From: SAR202 cluster bacterium
GTDB taxonomy: Bacteria; Chloroflexota; Dehalococcoidia; SAR202; CAJWER01
Assembly: GCA_030740335.1 (NCBI GenBank)
Contig: JASLXL010000121.1
Span: 1-27,075, forward strand
Direction: 5' to 3'
DNA: 27,075 nucleotides
Made by a program: the position numbers and the translations under genes. The notes under the pieces were generated by a model. It ran no database searches. It saw nothing but the letters and a program-made list of their open reading frames with translations, and had not been told where the DNA came from. Position 1 is the stretch's first letter. Each line of letters begins with the position of its first letter. Positions 16,669-25,033 of the stretch are shown in pieces.

Positions 16669-18180
16669 CTAGTAGGGCACGCTCGACTTAAATTCTTCGC
16701 CTGCCTTTGTGAGGGCTTCGGCGGTCTCGTCGGTGATGTTTTTCGTATCTGCGATGCTCTTGAGAATCTCGGGATGGCTGGCTTCGAGAAAGCTCTGGAA
16801 GCCCTTCTCGAAGTCGGCTATCTTCGTCAGGTCGACATCGTCCAGGATGCCGTTGATCAGTGCGAACAGGACGCATACCTCCTGCTCAAGTGAGAAGGGC
16901 GCGTCCTGGACCTGTTTTAGGACCTCGACGGCCCGTTGTCCACGTTCGAGCTGGGCGCGTGTAGCCGCGTCCAGGTCGGAGGTGCCGAATTGGGCGAAGG
17001 TGGCAAGCTCGCGGTACTGGGCCAGCTCCAGGCGGAGCCTCCCTGCCACGCTCTTCATGGCCTTGCTCTGGGCGGCGCTGCCGACTCGTGAGACGGAGAG
17101 GCCGGCGTTGACGGCGGGCCTCATACCCGACATGAACAGCTCCGGCTCGAGATATATCTGGCCGTCTGTGATGGAGATGACGTTGGTGGGAACGTAGGCT
17201 GAGACGTCGCCTAAGAGTGTCTCAATGATGGGCAGTGCGGTCATCGATCCGCCCCCGAGTTCAGGAGAGAGCCTGGCGGACCTTTCGAGGAGGCGGCTAT
17301 GCACGTAGAAGACGTCGCCTGGATACGCTTCGCGGCCCGGAGGGCGCCTGAGCAGTAGCGACATCTGCCTGTAGGCCCATGCGTGTTTCGAGAGGTCGTC
17401 GTAGACGATCAGAGCATCCTGGCCGTTGTACATGAACTCTTCTGCCATCGCACATCCGGCGTAGGGGGCGAGAAACTGCAATGGGGCCGGGTCGGAGGCG
17501 CTTGCGGACACTACGATAGTGTGTTCCATGGCACCATTTTCTTCTAGAAGGGCGACTGTCTGGGCCACTTTCCCGATCTTCTGGCCTATTGCGACGTAAA
17601 CACAGAAAAGGTCTCCGCCCTTTTGGTTGATGATGGCGTCTGTGGCCAGTGTGGTCTTGCCGATACCTCGGTCGCCGATGATCAGTTCGCGCTGTCCACG
17701 GCCAATGGCGACCATCGCATCGATGGCCTTGATGCCGGTCTGGACCGGGACCGTGACGGATTGTCGCGCAGCCACGCCGGGGGCGACGATTTCGGCCGGC
17801 CGGGTCTTGGTTGATTTGATTGGACCATTGCCGTCGATGGGTCTGCCGAGTGGGTCGACGACACGTCCCAGGAACTCTTTGCCGACGGGTAGTTCAGCGA
17901 CGCGCCCTGTGCTGCGGACCTCGGTGCCTTCTTGCACAGAGAGTGGGTCGCCCAGGATAACTGCGCCGACGCCGTCCTCTTCTAGGTTGAGGGCCATGCC
18001 GACCGTGCCGCCCTCGAACTCGAGCAGCTCGGTCGAACCAACTCCGGAGAGGCCGTGGATTCTGGCGATGCCGTCACCGACCTCGACGACGACGCCTACG
18101 TCGGTCATCGTGAGATCTTGACCGAACTCTTCGATCTGCCGTTTGATAACGGACGCTATGTCCTGTCCTCGTACTGCCAT
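16669..18180 (-). CDS. atpA: ATP synthase F1 subunit alpha
   Basis: The non-catalytic nucleotide-binding subunit, 503 residues, usual length. The P-loop at 169-176 reads GDRGIGKT; the common form is GDRQTGKT, so two positions differ while the Gly-Lys-Thr core is kept. [17 protein letters not shown] contains the Arg that reaches into the catalytic site. The N-terminal [19 protein letters not shown] binds the delta subunit. A strong ribosome binding site (GGGAGG, 7 bp before the ATG) sets the start. It follows atpH after a 106-bp gap with two hairpins. Confidence 0.97.
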   Translation of the reverse strand: MAVRGQDIASVIKRQIEEFGQDLTMTDVGVVVEVGDGIARIHGLSGVGSTELLEFEGGTVGMALNLEEDGVGAVILGDPLSVQEGTEVRSTGRVAELPVGKEFLGRVVDPLGRPIDGNGPIKSTKTRPAEIVAPGVAARQSVTVPVQTGIKAIDAMVAIGRGQRELIIGDRGIGKTTLATDAIINQKGGDLFCVYVAIGQKIGKVAQTVALLEENGAMEHTIVVSASASDPAPLQFLAPYAGCAMAEEFMYNGQDALIVYDDLSKHAWAYRQMSLLLRRPPGREAYPGDVFYVHSRLLERSARLSPELGGGSMTALPIIETLLGDVSAYVPTNVISITDGQIYLEPELFMSGMRPAVNAGLSVSRVGSAAQSKAMKSVAGRLRLELAQYRELATFAQFGTSDLDAATRAQLERGQRAVEVLKQVQDAPFSLEQEVCVLFALINGILDDVDLTKIADFEKGFQSFLEASHPEILKSIADTKNITDETAEALTKAGEEFKSSVPY

Positions 18181-18229
18181 CTCTGCCTCCCTAAGAGCAA
18201 CTGCCCTGCCCAGACGGGTTTAGGGTTGG

Positions 18230-18280
18230 GTCTGAGGGCCTTCCTCAGACAACCGGCAAGGGGACAAGTCCCCCTGCACA
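18230..18280. repeat. Two hairpins in the atpH-atpA gap
   Basis: GTCTGAGG (18230-18237) pairs with CCTCAGAC (18243-18250). Next comes CCGGCAAGGGGACAAGTCCC at 18253-18272 followed by CCTGCAC, resembling GCAGAGGGCACGTCCCTTTG in the repeat at 13618. They may tune alpha-subunit expression or mRNA processing in the operon, which is inference. Confidence 0.45.
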
Positions 18281-18286
18281 TATTTT

Positions 18287-18829
18287 TCAGGTTATTTGTT
18301 CGACGACTGTGCGGCGCATGCCCTGGAGCTTGGTCCGCAGACTTCCATCAATCACGCGGTCTCCCACACGGGCGACGAGGCCCCCGAGGATGTTCGAATC
18401 TACGCCTGTGGACAGGCGTACTTCCTTGTCAACCAGTTTGACCAGGATCGCTTTGATGGCGGCCTCCTGGTCCTGATCCAAAGGCGCTGCTGCTACGACC
18501 TCTGCCCGTTCGATGCCATTGTGGTGGTCGACGAGGGCCTCGAATGTCTCGATGATACCTGGAACCAGGTTCGCGAGGTTCCTGGTTGCCAGAAGCGCCA
18601 GCAGGTTGGATGCGAGCGGGTCAACGGAGTTGCCAAGAACTGTCTTGACCGTCTCAATCTTGGCCGTTGCCGGAACCTGTGGAGAGTCAAGCAGCCCTGA
18701 CAATTCTTTGTTTTCGATGGCGATGGCGACTGTGCGCAGGTCATCTGACCAGGTGTCAATCTGGCCCGATTCGATTGCGATCTGGAAGACCGCCTGAGCG
18801 TATCGTCTTGGTGAAGCGGCCCTTGGCAT
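18287..18829 (-). CDS. atpH: ATP synthase F1 subunit delta
   Basis: The OSCP-like connector between F1 and the b-subunit stalk. 180 residues, normal length. The N-terminal helical domain begins SPRRYAQAVFQIAIESGQID, typical of the family, and the C-terminal domain has KEVRLSTGVDSNILGGLVAR then VGDRVIDGSLRTKLQGMRR, with the family's GGxxxxxGDxxxDGSxxxxL pattern. GGAG lies 6-8 bp before the ATG. It follows atpF after 39 bp. Confidence 0.96.
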   Translation of the reverse strand: MPRAASPRRYAQAVFQIAIESGQIDTWSDDLRTVAIAIENKELSGLLDSPQVPATAKIETVKTVLGNSVDPLASNLLALLATRNLANLVPGIIETFEALVDHHNGIERAEVVAAAPLDQDQEAAIKAILVKLVDKEVRLSTGVDSNILGGLVARVGDRVIDGSLRTKLQGMRRTVVEQIT

Positions 18830-18868
18830 GTTTTGCTCCGATGTCGCGGCGTGGTGGCAGGCGTGAGC

Positions 18869-19369
18869 CTACTTGCCGGAGATGTTGGAGCCCTCCTCAA
18901 GAACCTGCTCTATTAGCTCGCGGTGTGCATCACCGTCGAGGGAGTGGTTGATAACCTTTTCGGCGGCGGAGATGGCCAGGCCGGCGAACTGGCTGCGCAG
19001 TTCCTCAATGGCGGAGTCGCGTTCCCGTTGTATGCTGGCCTCGGCCCGTTCTCGCTCTGCGGCGATTTCGGCCCGGGCCTTTCCCATCTCCTCTTCGCGG
19101 AAGCGGTCGGCGACCTCACGGGCCTGGACGATCATCGCCTGGCCCTCGGCGCGCGCATCGGTGAGATGTGCCTCAACGGCCTCTGAAGACCTCGCGGCAT
19201 CGTCTCGAGCCCTCTCGGCGGTCTCCAGACTCTCTTTTATCTTCGCAGCACGCTGGTCGAGCATGCGCAGGATCGGCTTGTAGAGCACAGCGTAGAGCAG
19301 CACAAATAGCAGTGTGAAACTCACGAACTGTGTCAACAGACCGGATAGGTTTATTCCAAGTGCATCCAT
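18869..19369 (-). CDS. atpF: ATP synthase Fo subunit b
   Basis: The peripheral stalk. 166 residues: one N-terminal membrane segment (LLTQFVSFTLLFVLLYAVLY, about 11-30) followed by a long charged Ala/Glu/Arg-rich helix (KIKESLETAERARDDAARSS and onward), which forms the coiled-coil dimer, and a C-terminal part that meets delta. Only one b gene is present, so a homodimer is expected. The ATG at 19369 has GAGAGCAAG upstream. It follows atpE after 132 bp in which no gene was found. Confidence 0.95.
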   Translation of the reverse strand: MDALGINLSGLLTQFVSFTLLFVLLYAVLYKPILRMLDQRAAKIKESLETAERARDDAARSSEAVEAHLTDARAEGQAMIVQAREVADRFREEEMGKARAEIAAERERAEASIQRERDSAIEELRSQFAGLAISAAEKVINHSLDGDAHRELIEQVLEEGSNISGK

Positions 19370-19501
19370 AATCTTGCTCTCAGCCTCAGCGGTACCCCTG
19401 TCCCAATGGAGAACTGGAGGTACAACCAGGCAACTCCGGCAATGGCCAGCGCGCCAGCCGCTCAGGCCACGCCTACGTCGTAAGCCGATTGGCCGGCGCT
19501 G

Positions 19502-20004
<503 letters not shown>

Positions 20005-21066
20005 TCAATGCTCCTCTGATCCGTGGGATATGGAGGCCGATGCGGCGAATACGAGGGTCAGCATCGAGAATATAAACGCTTGAATCAGGCCGACGAATAG
20101 CTCGAGACCGAGGAACGGCACTAAGCCGACGAGCGGTATCAGGAACGACATCGCGATGAGCAGGACCTCGCCAGCGAAGATATTGCCGAATAGGCGGAAG
20201 GTGAAGCTGATGACTCGGGCAGCTTCGCCAATGGCTTCGAGGACGCCGACGAAGGCGCCGATCGGTCCCTCCTTGAAGTTCATAAATTTGCCAACATGGC
20301 CGAATACGCCAAGGCTGCGCAGCCCCCAGAAGTGGACCATGAACATCGCGATGATCGCCATAGAAAGCGGCGTATTGATATCGGTGTTGGCGCTCCTGAA
20401 GAAGGGGATCAGGATCCCGGCCCGTTTCCCGTCGTCGACCCCGTGCTCTTTGAACTCCTCAAGGGTCACAGTGTTGTCGATGGAGCCCAGTGACAGGAGA
20501 GCCAACCCGCCGTCTCCGTCGAATACCTGCAAATTGACGGAGCCGAGGTCTAGGTCGTGAGGGTCGTCGAGGGCAGCCTCCTTGTGATGCTTGACCTCTT
20601 CGGGAGACTCGACCCATCCGATCGTTCCTACGCCCGGGAGGATGCCCAGCCAGTTGGAGGTGACTATGAACAGGAATATGGTGGTAGCCAGGGGAAAGAA
20701 TCGGCGGGCGTTTTCGGGCCCTGCCACGCTTTCGGCCAGGCTGAGGAAGAACTCGATTATGATTTCGAGGAAGCCCTGCAGTCTGGACGGAATCTCAGTT
20801 GCTCGGCGTGTGCCAAGGAAGGAGATGAGGCCGAGGATGACGATGGCTATCCAGGTGTTGACCATCGTGTTGGTGATCTTGAAGTCGCCAATGATGGGGT
20901 CGGGGCCTATGGGCTCAGCCTTGAGCTCTATTGGGGCAAGTGGAGCGCCGAGGAAGCCGCCGCCAAACTGGTTTCCCAGTGCGCCGCCTGCGAGGCCGAG
21001 TATGAATAGGATACCTACCGCGATTACGGCGGTGAGCATCTTGGGATTACCGAGGAGGCTTGACAC
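20005..21066 (-). CDS. atpB: ATP synthase Fo subunit a, with enlarged hydrophilic segment
   Basis: The stator channel subunit. The essential Arg is Arg291 in SFTFRLFGNIFAGE, and the preceding GPIGAFVGVLEAIGEAARVI is typical. The start is GTG 21066, which shares one base with the atpI stop (TAGTG), indicating translational coupling. At 353 residues it is 80-110 longer than most bacterial a subunits. The excess is mainly a hydrophilic, Asp/Glu/His-rich stretch at about residues 150-220 (GWVESPEEVKHHKEAALDDP and onward) between the membrane segments ending WLGILPGVG and beginning FFRSANTDINTPLSMAII. The conserved FFRSANTDIN follows intact, so the extra piece is an insertion and not a frame error. 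Confidence 0.95.
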   Translation of the reverse strand: MSSLLGNPKMLTAVIAVGILFILGLAGGALGNQFGGGFLGAPLAPIELKAEPIGPDPIIGDFKITNTMVNTWIAIVILGLISFLGTRRATEIPSRLQGFLEIIIEFFLSLAESVAGPENARRFFPLATTIFLFIVTSNWLGILPGVGTIGWVESPEEVKHHKEAALDDPHDLDLGSVNLQVFDGDGGLALLSLGSIDNTVTLEEFKEHGVDDGKRAGILIPFFRSANTDINTPLSMAIIAMFMVHFWGLRSLGVFGHVGKFMNFKEGPIGAFVGVLEAIGEAARVISFTFRLFGNIFAGEVLLIAMSFLIPLVGLVPFLGLELFVGLIQAFIFSMLTLVFAASASISHGSEEH

Positions 21067-21290
21067 TATTCCTTACTGCGGTCCTCGGGATCAGGTCCCT
21101 CGGATACGACGGCCATTAACATTCGATACATTCCGATTCCCGCTACGATCAAACCCGCACCGAAGCCCAGTAATGTGAGCATTGGCTTTGAGCCTAGATG
21201 GCCGTCGAGCCAGATTCCACCGAACCCGCCTCCCAGGAGGCAGAGCGCGACGTACCATCCAATGCCTGTCATTCGTAGTACGGTCCTCAT
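21066..21290 (-). CDS. atpI: AtpI/AtpZ-like small membrane protein
   Basis: A 74-residue protein with two membrane helices (GWYVALCLLGGGFGGIWLDG and LTLLGFGAGLIVAGIGMYRM) and a short acidic tail, as in the AtpI/AtpZ family (PF09527) that precedes atpB in many operons and is linked to c-ring assembly or Mg2+/Ca2+ handling. ATG 21290 is chosen over the TTG just before it at 21293; AGGGG lies upstream. It opens the operon and its stop overlaps the atpB start by one base. Confidence 0.8.
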   Translation of the reverse strand: MRTVLRMTGIGWYVALCLLGGGFGGIWLDGHLGSKPMLTLLGFGAGLIVAGIGMYRMLMAVVSEGPDPEDRSKE

Positions 21291-21329
21291 CAAATGTGCC
21301 CCTGGAAGGGTTCTCGACGAGGTTTGTGG

Positions 21330-21359
21330 ATTGTATCACGATCGTTTTCGGAGGGTCAA
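21330..21359 (-). promoter_or_regulatory. Sigma-70 promoter of the ATP synthase operon
   Basis: On the minus strand TTGACC (21354-21359), an 18-bp spacer, then TACAAT (21330-21335). Transcription would start near 21323, about 33 nt before atpI. Confidence 0.65.
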
Positions 21360-21422
21360 TCTCAATCAATAGATGCGCTCGCGATGCCTGGCGCGGCTCT
21401 TTTTCAGGACTGGGAAATGTGG

Positions 21423-22019
21423 CTAGGTGGTACCCTCGGGCGAGCTGGCTTCCGAAGAGGGCGGAAGCTCTCCCTTGCCAAGGTCGTCCAGGTTAAGGGT
21501 CTCAATAAAGTCGGTGAATGCGGAGAGGCTTTTGAGCTCCTCCTCTTTCACGGGCGCCGCGGAGTCCTCGCCGACCTCGGTCTGGACCGGCCTGCCCTCT
21601 TCGTCCATTTCGACTCCGGCCTTTTCGATGACATCATCGTGGGCGAATATGGGCGCGTCGGTTCTGACTGCAAGGGCTATAGCATCGCTGGGCCGGGAGT
21701 CAACCTCCAACTCGGTGTCGTTGACTTGCAGAATAATCTTCGCGTAGAACGTATCGTTGTTGAGATCGGACACCAGGATTCGTTTTACTTCAGCACCCAG
21801 GATCGAGATTACCGTTTTGAGCAGGTCGTGGGTAAGGGGTCGCGGTGCAGCGACGTCTTGTAATTTGAAGGCGATGGCGTCCGCTTCGGTGGGGCCGATC
21901 CATATAGGTAGGTAGCGGTTGGACTCCTTGACTCGCAGGATAACTACCCTTTGTTGGTAGTTAACGATGCTGACCCGGATGCTGTCGATGACCATCTCTC
22001 GCATCGCGTCTTCTGGCAT
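21423..22019 (-). CDS. Bifunctional nuclease family protein (DUF151)
   Basis: A 198-residue protein of the BFN/DUF151 family (PF02577), whose plant founder has both RNase and DNase activity. Bacterial members are common in Chloroflexota, Actinobacteria and others. Visible: VVILRVKESNRYLPIWIGPT near residues 25-44, EADAIAFKLQDVAAPRPLTH then DLLKTVISILGAEVKRILVS, and VDSRPSDAIALAVRTDAPIF near 105-124, the family's most conserved segment. The C-terminal 60 residues are acidic and probably flexible. TAGGAGGG lies before ATG 22019, and the gene has its own strong promoter. Confidence 0.92.
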   Translation of the reverse strand: MPEDAMREMVIDSIRVSIVNYQQRVVILRVKESNRYLPIWIGPTEADAIAFKLQDVAAPRPLTHDLLKTVISILGAEVKRILVSDLNNDTFYAKIILQVNDTELEVDSRPSDAIALAVRTDAPIFAHDDVIEKAGVEMDEEGRPVQTEVGEDSAAPVKEEELKSLSAFTDFIETLNLDDLGKGELPPSSEASSPEGTT

Positions 22020-22048
22020 GGAATCCCTCCTAGCTAACCAGTGAGTCT

Positions 22049-22077
22049 ATTGTAAGACCACCGATTTGGCATGTCAA
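22049..22077 (-). promoter_or_regulatory. Sigma-70 promoter of the DUF151 gene
   Basis: On the minus strand TTGACA (22072-22077), a 17-bp spacer, then TACAAT (22049-22054); close to consensus. The start would lie near 22042, about 23 nt before the ATG. Confidence 0.7.
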
Positions 22078-22120
22078 TTTGGAGAGTGGGTTGTTTATGC
22101 CCATGCAAATGAGGTGAAGA

Positions 22121-22318
22121 CTACGGCGTTTGGCCCTTAGGCACCATGCTCCAGGTCTTTTTGGAGAGGTTGGACCTGGAGAGCATTACGGTACGTTCGC
22201 AGGTCAGGCATCGGACGCGAATATCGGCCCCGAGCCGCGTCACTTCCCAGTCGAAACCACCGCAGGGGTGCGGCTTTCGGAGGCGGACTACATCGCCTAG
22301 GTGGAGGTCTGTTGCCAT
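22121..22318 (-). CDS. DUF951 family protein
   Basis: A 65-residue protein matching DUF951 (PF06107): DLHLGDVVRLRKPHPCGGFD at about 4-23, then VRCLTCERTVMLSRS near 34-48 and KKTWSMV. The KxHPCGG...C-x-x-C pattern suggests a small OB-like or zinc-bound nucleic-acid-binding fold, but its role is unknown. Its ATG (22318) lies 22 bp inside the 3' end of pyrF, so the two are translated from one message, likely with coupling. Confidence 0.9.
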   Translation of the reverse strand: MATDLHLGDVVRLRKPHPCGGFDWEVTRLGADIRVRCLTCERTVMLSRSNLSKKTWSMVPKGQTP

Positions 22319-23142
22319 GGCTTGCCCGCTTCATCCAACATCCGGTTCACAAGCTGGCGCAGGTCGTCGGCGGCGGCGCGAGCGGCCCGCTCGAAGATGG
22401 CCGGCTCTTTGGAGGCGTAGGTGACACCGCGAGAACTGGAGACGATCAGGTTTCGACCGGCCGGGTCGATACCGGCGAGGACCGATGCTCGCAATTGGCC
22501 CTCTTGCGCACCGACGCCGGGCAGTAGGATGGGCATGTCCGGCGCTATCTCCCGGACGCGCGCGAGGTCTTCTGGGTATGTAGCGCCGACTACGAGGCCG
22601 ATGTTGCTGTTGCGGTCCCATCGAACGGCGCTCTCGGCGACGTGCTCGAACAGATGCTTGCCGTCGCCACCGAGGGCCTGGTCTTGAAGTTCCCGGGCGC
22701 CTTCGTTGGACGACCGACACCAGATGATAATGCCTCTGTCGGCATACTCGATGAATGGGCCAAGGGCTTCAACGCCGGCATAGCCGTTGAAGGTGGCCGC
22801 GTCAAAGCCCCAGGTATCGAACAGGGCTTTGGCGTACTGGGTGTTGGAGGAGCCGATATCGCCGCGTTTGCCGTCGCCGAGGACGATCACGTCGGGGGCC
22901 TGGTCGCGGATGTAGGCGACGGTTGCTTCAAGCGCAATGATCCCGGCGCTGCCTTGTGCTTCGTAAAAGGCCATGTTTGGTTTGTAGGCGCACACCAGGT
23001 CTTTTGTGGCATCGACGACGGCGCGGTTGAAGTCCAAAATGTCTGGGATCGCCATAAGTTTTGGGTCGGGGTCCAACCCGACGCAGAGCAGGCTTTGGGC
23101 GACCTGTGATGCTTTTGCTAACTTCTGGCGGAAACCGGCCAC
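22297..23142 (-). CDS. pyrF: Orotidine 5'-phosphate decarboxylase (type 2)
   Basis: Decarboxylates OMP to UMP, the last step of de novo pyrimidine synthesis. The start is GTG 23142: AAGGAG lies 6 bp upstream. The frame stays open further, to 23490, but runs through an intergenic repeat. The 281-residue product fits the longer type 2 family. The catalytic motif VIVLGDGKRGDIGSSNTQYA (Asp-x-Lys-x-x-Asp) is intact; LLCVGLDPDPKLM, YKPNMAFYEA and LLPGVGAQEGQL are also typical. The 3' end overlaps the DUF951 start by 22 bp. No other pyr gene is in the window. Confidence 0.95.
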   Translation of the reverse strand: MAGFRQKLAKASQVAQSLLCVGLDPDPKLMAIPDILDFNRAVVDATKDLVCAYKPNMAFYEAQGSAGIIALEATVAYIRDQAPDVIVLGDGKRGDIGSSNTQYAKALFDTWGFDAATFNGYAGVEALGPFIEYADRGIIIWCRSSNEGARELQDQALGGDGKHLFEHVAESAVRWDRNSNIGLVVGATYPEDLARVREIAPDMPILLPGVGAQEGQLRASVLAGIDPAGRNLIVSSSRGVTYASKEPAIFERAARAAADDLRQLVNRMLDEAGKPWQQTST

Positions 23143-23157
23143 AGAGATCTCCTTCTT

Positions 23158-23222
23158 CGAAGGAATCTGGGGGAGTTGCCCCCAGGCCCCTGCCAAAGGG
23201 TACGATCCCTTTGGACTCCCCG
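23158..23222. repeat. Best-preserved copy of the intergenic repeat
   Basis: CTGGGGG (23167-23173) pairs with CCCCCAG (23179-23185); CCAAAGGG (23193-23200) pairs with CCCTTTGG (23207-23214); then ACTCCCC. It thus forms two hairpins in tandem. It lies upstream of pyrF and between the divergent pyrF and sfsA genes. Related ends occur at 9556-9573 and 16527-16583. Confidence 0.65.
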
Positions 23223-23324
23223 TGTATAGGCGGGGTGGGATAGGTTTAGTGTAGAGGGGCATGAGGCTTGGGGGCAAGTTGTGTGGTCCATAGGCTGGTG
23301 CTAGCATCGGCTTTGAGGTGCCTT

Positions 23325-24026
23325 GTGAAGCTGCATGCTGGTCTAGTCGAGGGCAGGTTTGTTGAGAGAGCGAATCGGTTTGTTGTAAAAGTGGCCATGA
23401 ACGGACGGGATGTTCTGGCTCATCTGCCCAATACAGGGAGAATGACGGAGCTGCTGGTGCCCGGCGCCACAGTCTATGCCGCGCCAGCACCGGACGTTCA
23501 GGGACGCAAGACCGCGTACGACCTGACGCTGGTGGAGTACGCAGAAACGTTGGTGTCGGTGGACAGCCGTATGCCCACGGCGGTGTTTCGGGAGGCGGTG
23601 AATGCAGGGTCGCTGGCTGGTTTCGAGGGGTACAAGGTGGACAGGGCCGAGGTGCCCCTCGGCGACAGCCGCATCGATCTGCTTCTGCGTGGGAGCGAGG
23701 GAATGTGTTATGTGGAGACCAAGTCGGTGAATTTGGTTGTGGATGGGCAGGCGCTGTTCCCGGACGCTCCCACGGAGCGGGGTCGCCGTCATTTGGGCGA
23801 ACTGGCTACATCTGTGGCGTCTGGACATCGCGCATGTGCAGTGTTCGTTGTGCAGCGCGGCGACGCCGTTGAGATGATGCCGCATCGGGAGGCCGACGAG
23901 CTGTTCGGGGAGGCACTGGACCGCGCGGTGGATTCGGGTGTGGAGGCGAGGGCCTACAGGTGCCGGGTGACTCTACAAGAGATCAGGATTGAGGGGAGCA
24001 TTCCGGTCAGGCTGGGGTCGGTTTGA
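23325..24026 (+). CDS. sfsA: SfsA family nuclease/regulator
   Basis: SfsA proteins were first linked to sugar fermentation in E. coli and later shown to have a PD-(D/E)xK-type nuclease core with an OB-like N-terminus. The 233-residue product has the usual length. Visible: FVERANRFVVKVAMNGRDVL, AHLPNTGRMTELLVPG (the HxPNTGRM-x-ELL signature), then SRIDLLLRGSEGMCYVETKS with the catalytic Asp and Glu-x-Lys, ALFPDAPTERGRRHLGEL, and a CAVFVVQRGDAV strand. GTG 23325 has TGAGGTG 5 bp upstream and fits family starts; the open frame extends to 23268 without support. Its stop overlaps the next start by one base (TGATG). Confidence 0.94.
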   Translation: MKLHAGLVEGRFVERANRFVVKVAMNGRDVLAHLPNTGRMTELLVPGATVYAAPAPDVQGRKTAYDLTLVEYAETLVSVDSRMPTAVFREAVNAGSLAGFEGYKVDRAEVPLGDSRIDLLLRGSEGMCYVETKSVNLVVDGQALFPDAPTERGRRHLGELATSVASGHRACAVFVVQRGDAVEMMPHREADELFGEALDRAVDSGVEARAYRCRVTLQEIRIEGSIPVRLGSV

Positions 24027-24700
24027 TGGCCAGAGGAACTGCGTCGCTTGGGGAGGTCTACGAGCTGATGCTGGGACGGTACGGTCCGCAGCATTGGTGG
24101 CCAGCGGACTCGTGGTTCGAGATGATGGTTGGCGCGGTGCTTACCCAGTCCGCGGCCTGGGCGAACGTTGAGAAGGCCATCGGTAACCTGAAGTCGGCTG
24201 GGAAGCTTTCTCCCGAGGCGATTCTGACTACGCCGCAAGAGGAGTTGGCGAAGCTGGTGTACCCGTCGGGCTACTACAACGCCAAGGCCCGAAAGCTGAA
24301 GGCACTGGCCGAGTACCTGGGGACGACCTGGGAGGACGACATCGACGCGATGGCGGGTGCAGACCTGGCTCCACTGCGGGTGGAGCTGCTTGGCGTGCAC
24401 GGTGTTGGGGAGGAGACGGCGGACGACATCCTGCTGTACGCCCTAGACAAGCCGGTGTTTGTGATTGACACGTACACTCGACGTCTTGTCGATCGGCTGG
24501 GACTCGCGCCCGGGGAGGACCGATATTCGGCGTACCAGGCGCTGTTCATGGAACGGCTGGAGCCCGACGCGGAGATGTACGGTGAGTACCACGCGCTGAT
24601 CGTCAGGCACGCGAAGGAGGCATGCCGGAAGACTGCGCCGCTATGTAATGACTGTGTGCTGCAGGAGGTGTGCCCGACGGGTCGCGGAGGGGAATTGTGA
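24026..24700 (+). CDS. Endonuclease III-like HhH-GPD DNA glycosylase (COG2231, MagIII type)
   Basis: A 224-residue base-excision-repair glycosylase. The helix-hairpin-helix LLGVHGVGEETADDILLY is followed by KPVFVIDTYTRRLVDRLG with the catalytic Asp. At the position where endonuclease III has its lyase Lys (GVGRKTA), this protein has Glu (GVGEETA), so it should be a monofunctional glycosylase like Helicobacter MagIII, which removes 3-methyladenine. The C-terminal CRKTAPLCNDCVLQEVC is a complete Cys-x6-Cys-x2-Cys-x5-Cys 4Fe-4S motif. The ATG is shared with the sfsA stop (TGATG), so translation is coupled. The exact substrate is inferred from the family. Confidence 0.92.
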   Translation: MARGTASLGEVYELMLGRYGPQHWWPADSWFEMMVGAVLTQSAAWANVEKAIGNLKSAGKLSPEAILTTPQEELAKLVYPSGYYNAKARKLKALAEYLGTTWEDDIDAMAGADLAPLRVELLGVHGVGEETADDILLYALDKPVFVIDTYTRRLVDRLGLAPGEDRYSAYQALFMERLEPDAEMYGEYHALIVRHAKEACRKTAPLCNDCVLQEVCPTGRGGEL

Positions 24701-24786
24701 CGGGGCGGACTTCGTAACGGTGCTGGGACGCTGCTCTTCTAGGATGAGTGGTGGCAAGATTCACAATCATTCCCAGGAGGGCGATC

Positions 24787-24999
24787 ATGATTGCAGAACT
24801 AGTGACGGTTGGAGGGTGGAAGGGGCTGCCGTTCTACACACGGATGTCGATTGCGGGGTTGCTGGCGTATGCAGCGCTGTTCGAGGGCCTCGGGGTGCTT
24901 TTGGGGGCGCTGGGCGAGCCGTTCCTGGTGATATTCGCCAGTATCCTGGTGGTGCCTACTCTGGTGACGCTGGTGTTGGCCAGGTGGTACGGGAAGTGA
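24787..24999 (+). CDS. Small membrane protein of unknown function
   Basis: A 70-residue protein with two predicted membrane helices (RMSIAGLLAYAALFEGLGVL at about 19-38 and PFLVIFASILVVPTLVTLVL at about 45-64), a short hydrophilic N-terminus and a basic end RWYGK. AGGAGG lies 7 bp before ATG 24787, the strongest ribosome binding site of this part, which supports it as a real gene. I recognise no family. It lies 86 bp after the glycosylase on the same strand and converges with modC. Confidence 0.7.
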   Translation: MIAELVTVGGWKGLPFYTRMSIAGLLAYAALFEGLGVLLGALGEPFLVIFASILVVPTLVTLVLARWYGK

Positions 25000-25033
25000 G
25001 CGGTGCTTGGTGCGGGAATATGGGTGACGGCAC

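Noticed and set aside
23143..23490. N-terminal extension of pyrF
   Set aside because: It crosses an intergenic repeat and the sfsA start. GTG 23142 with AAGGAG upstream gives the normal length.
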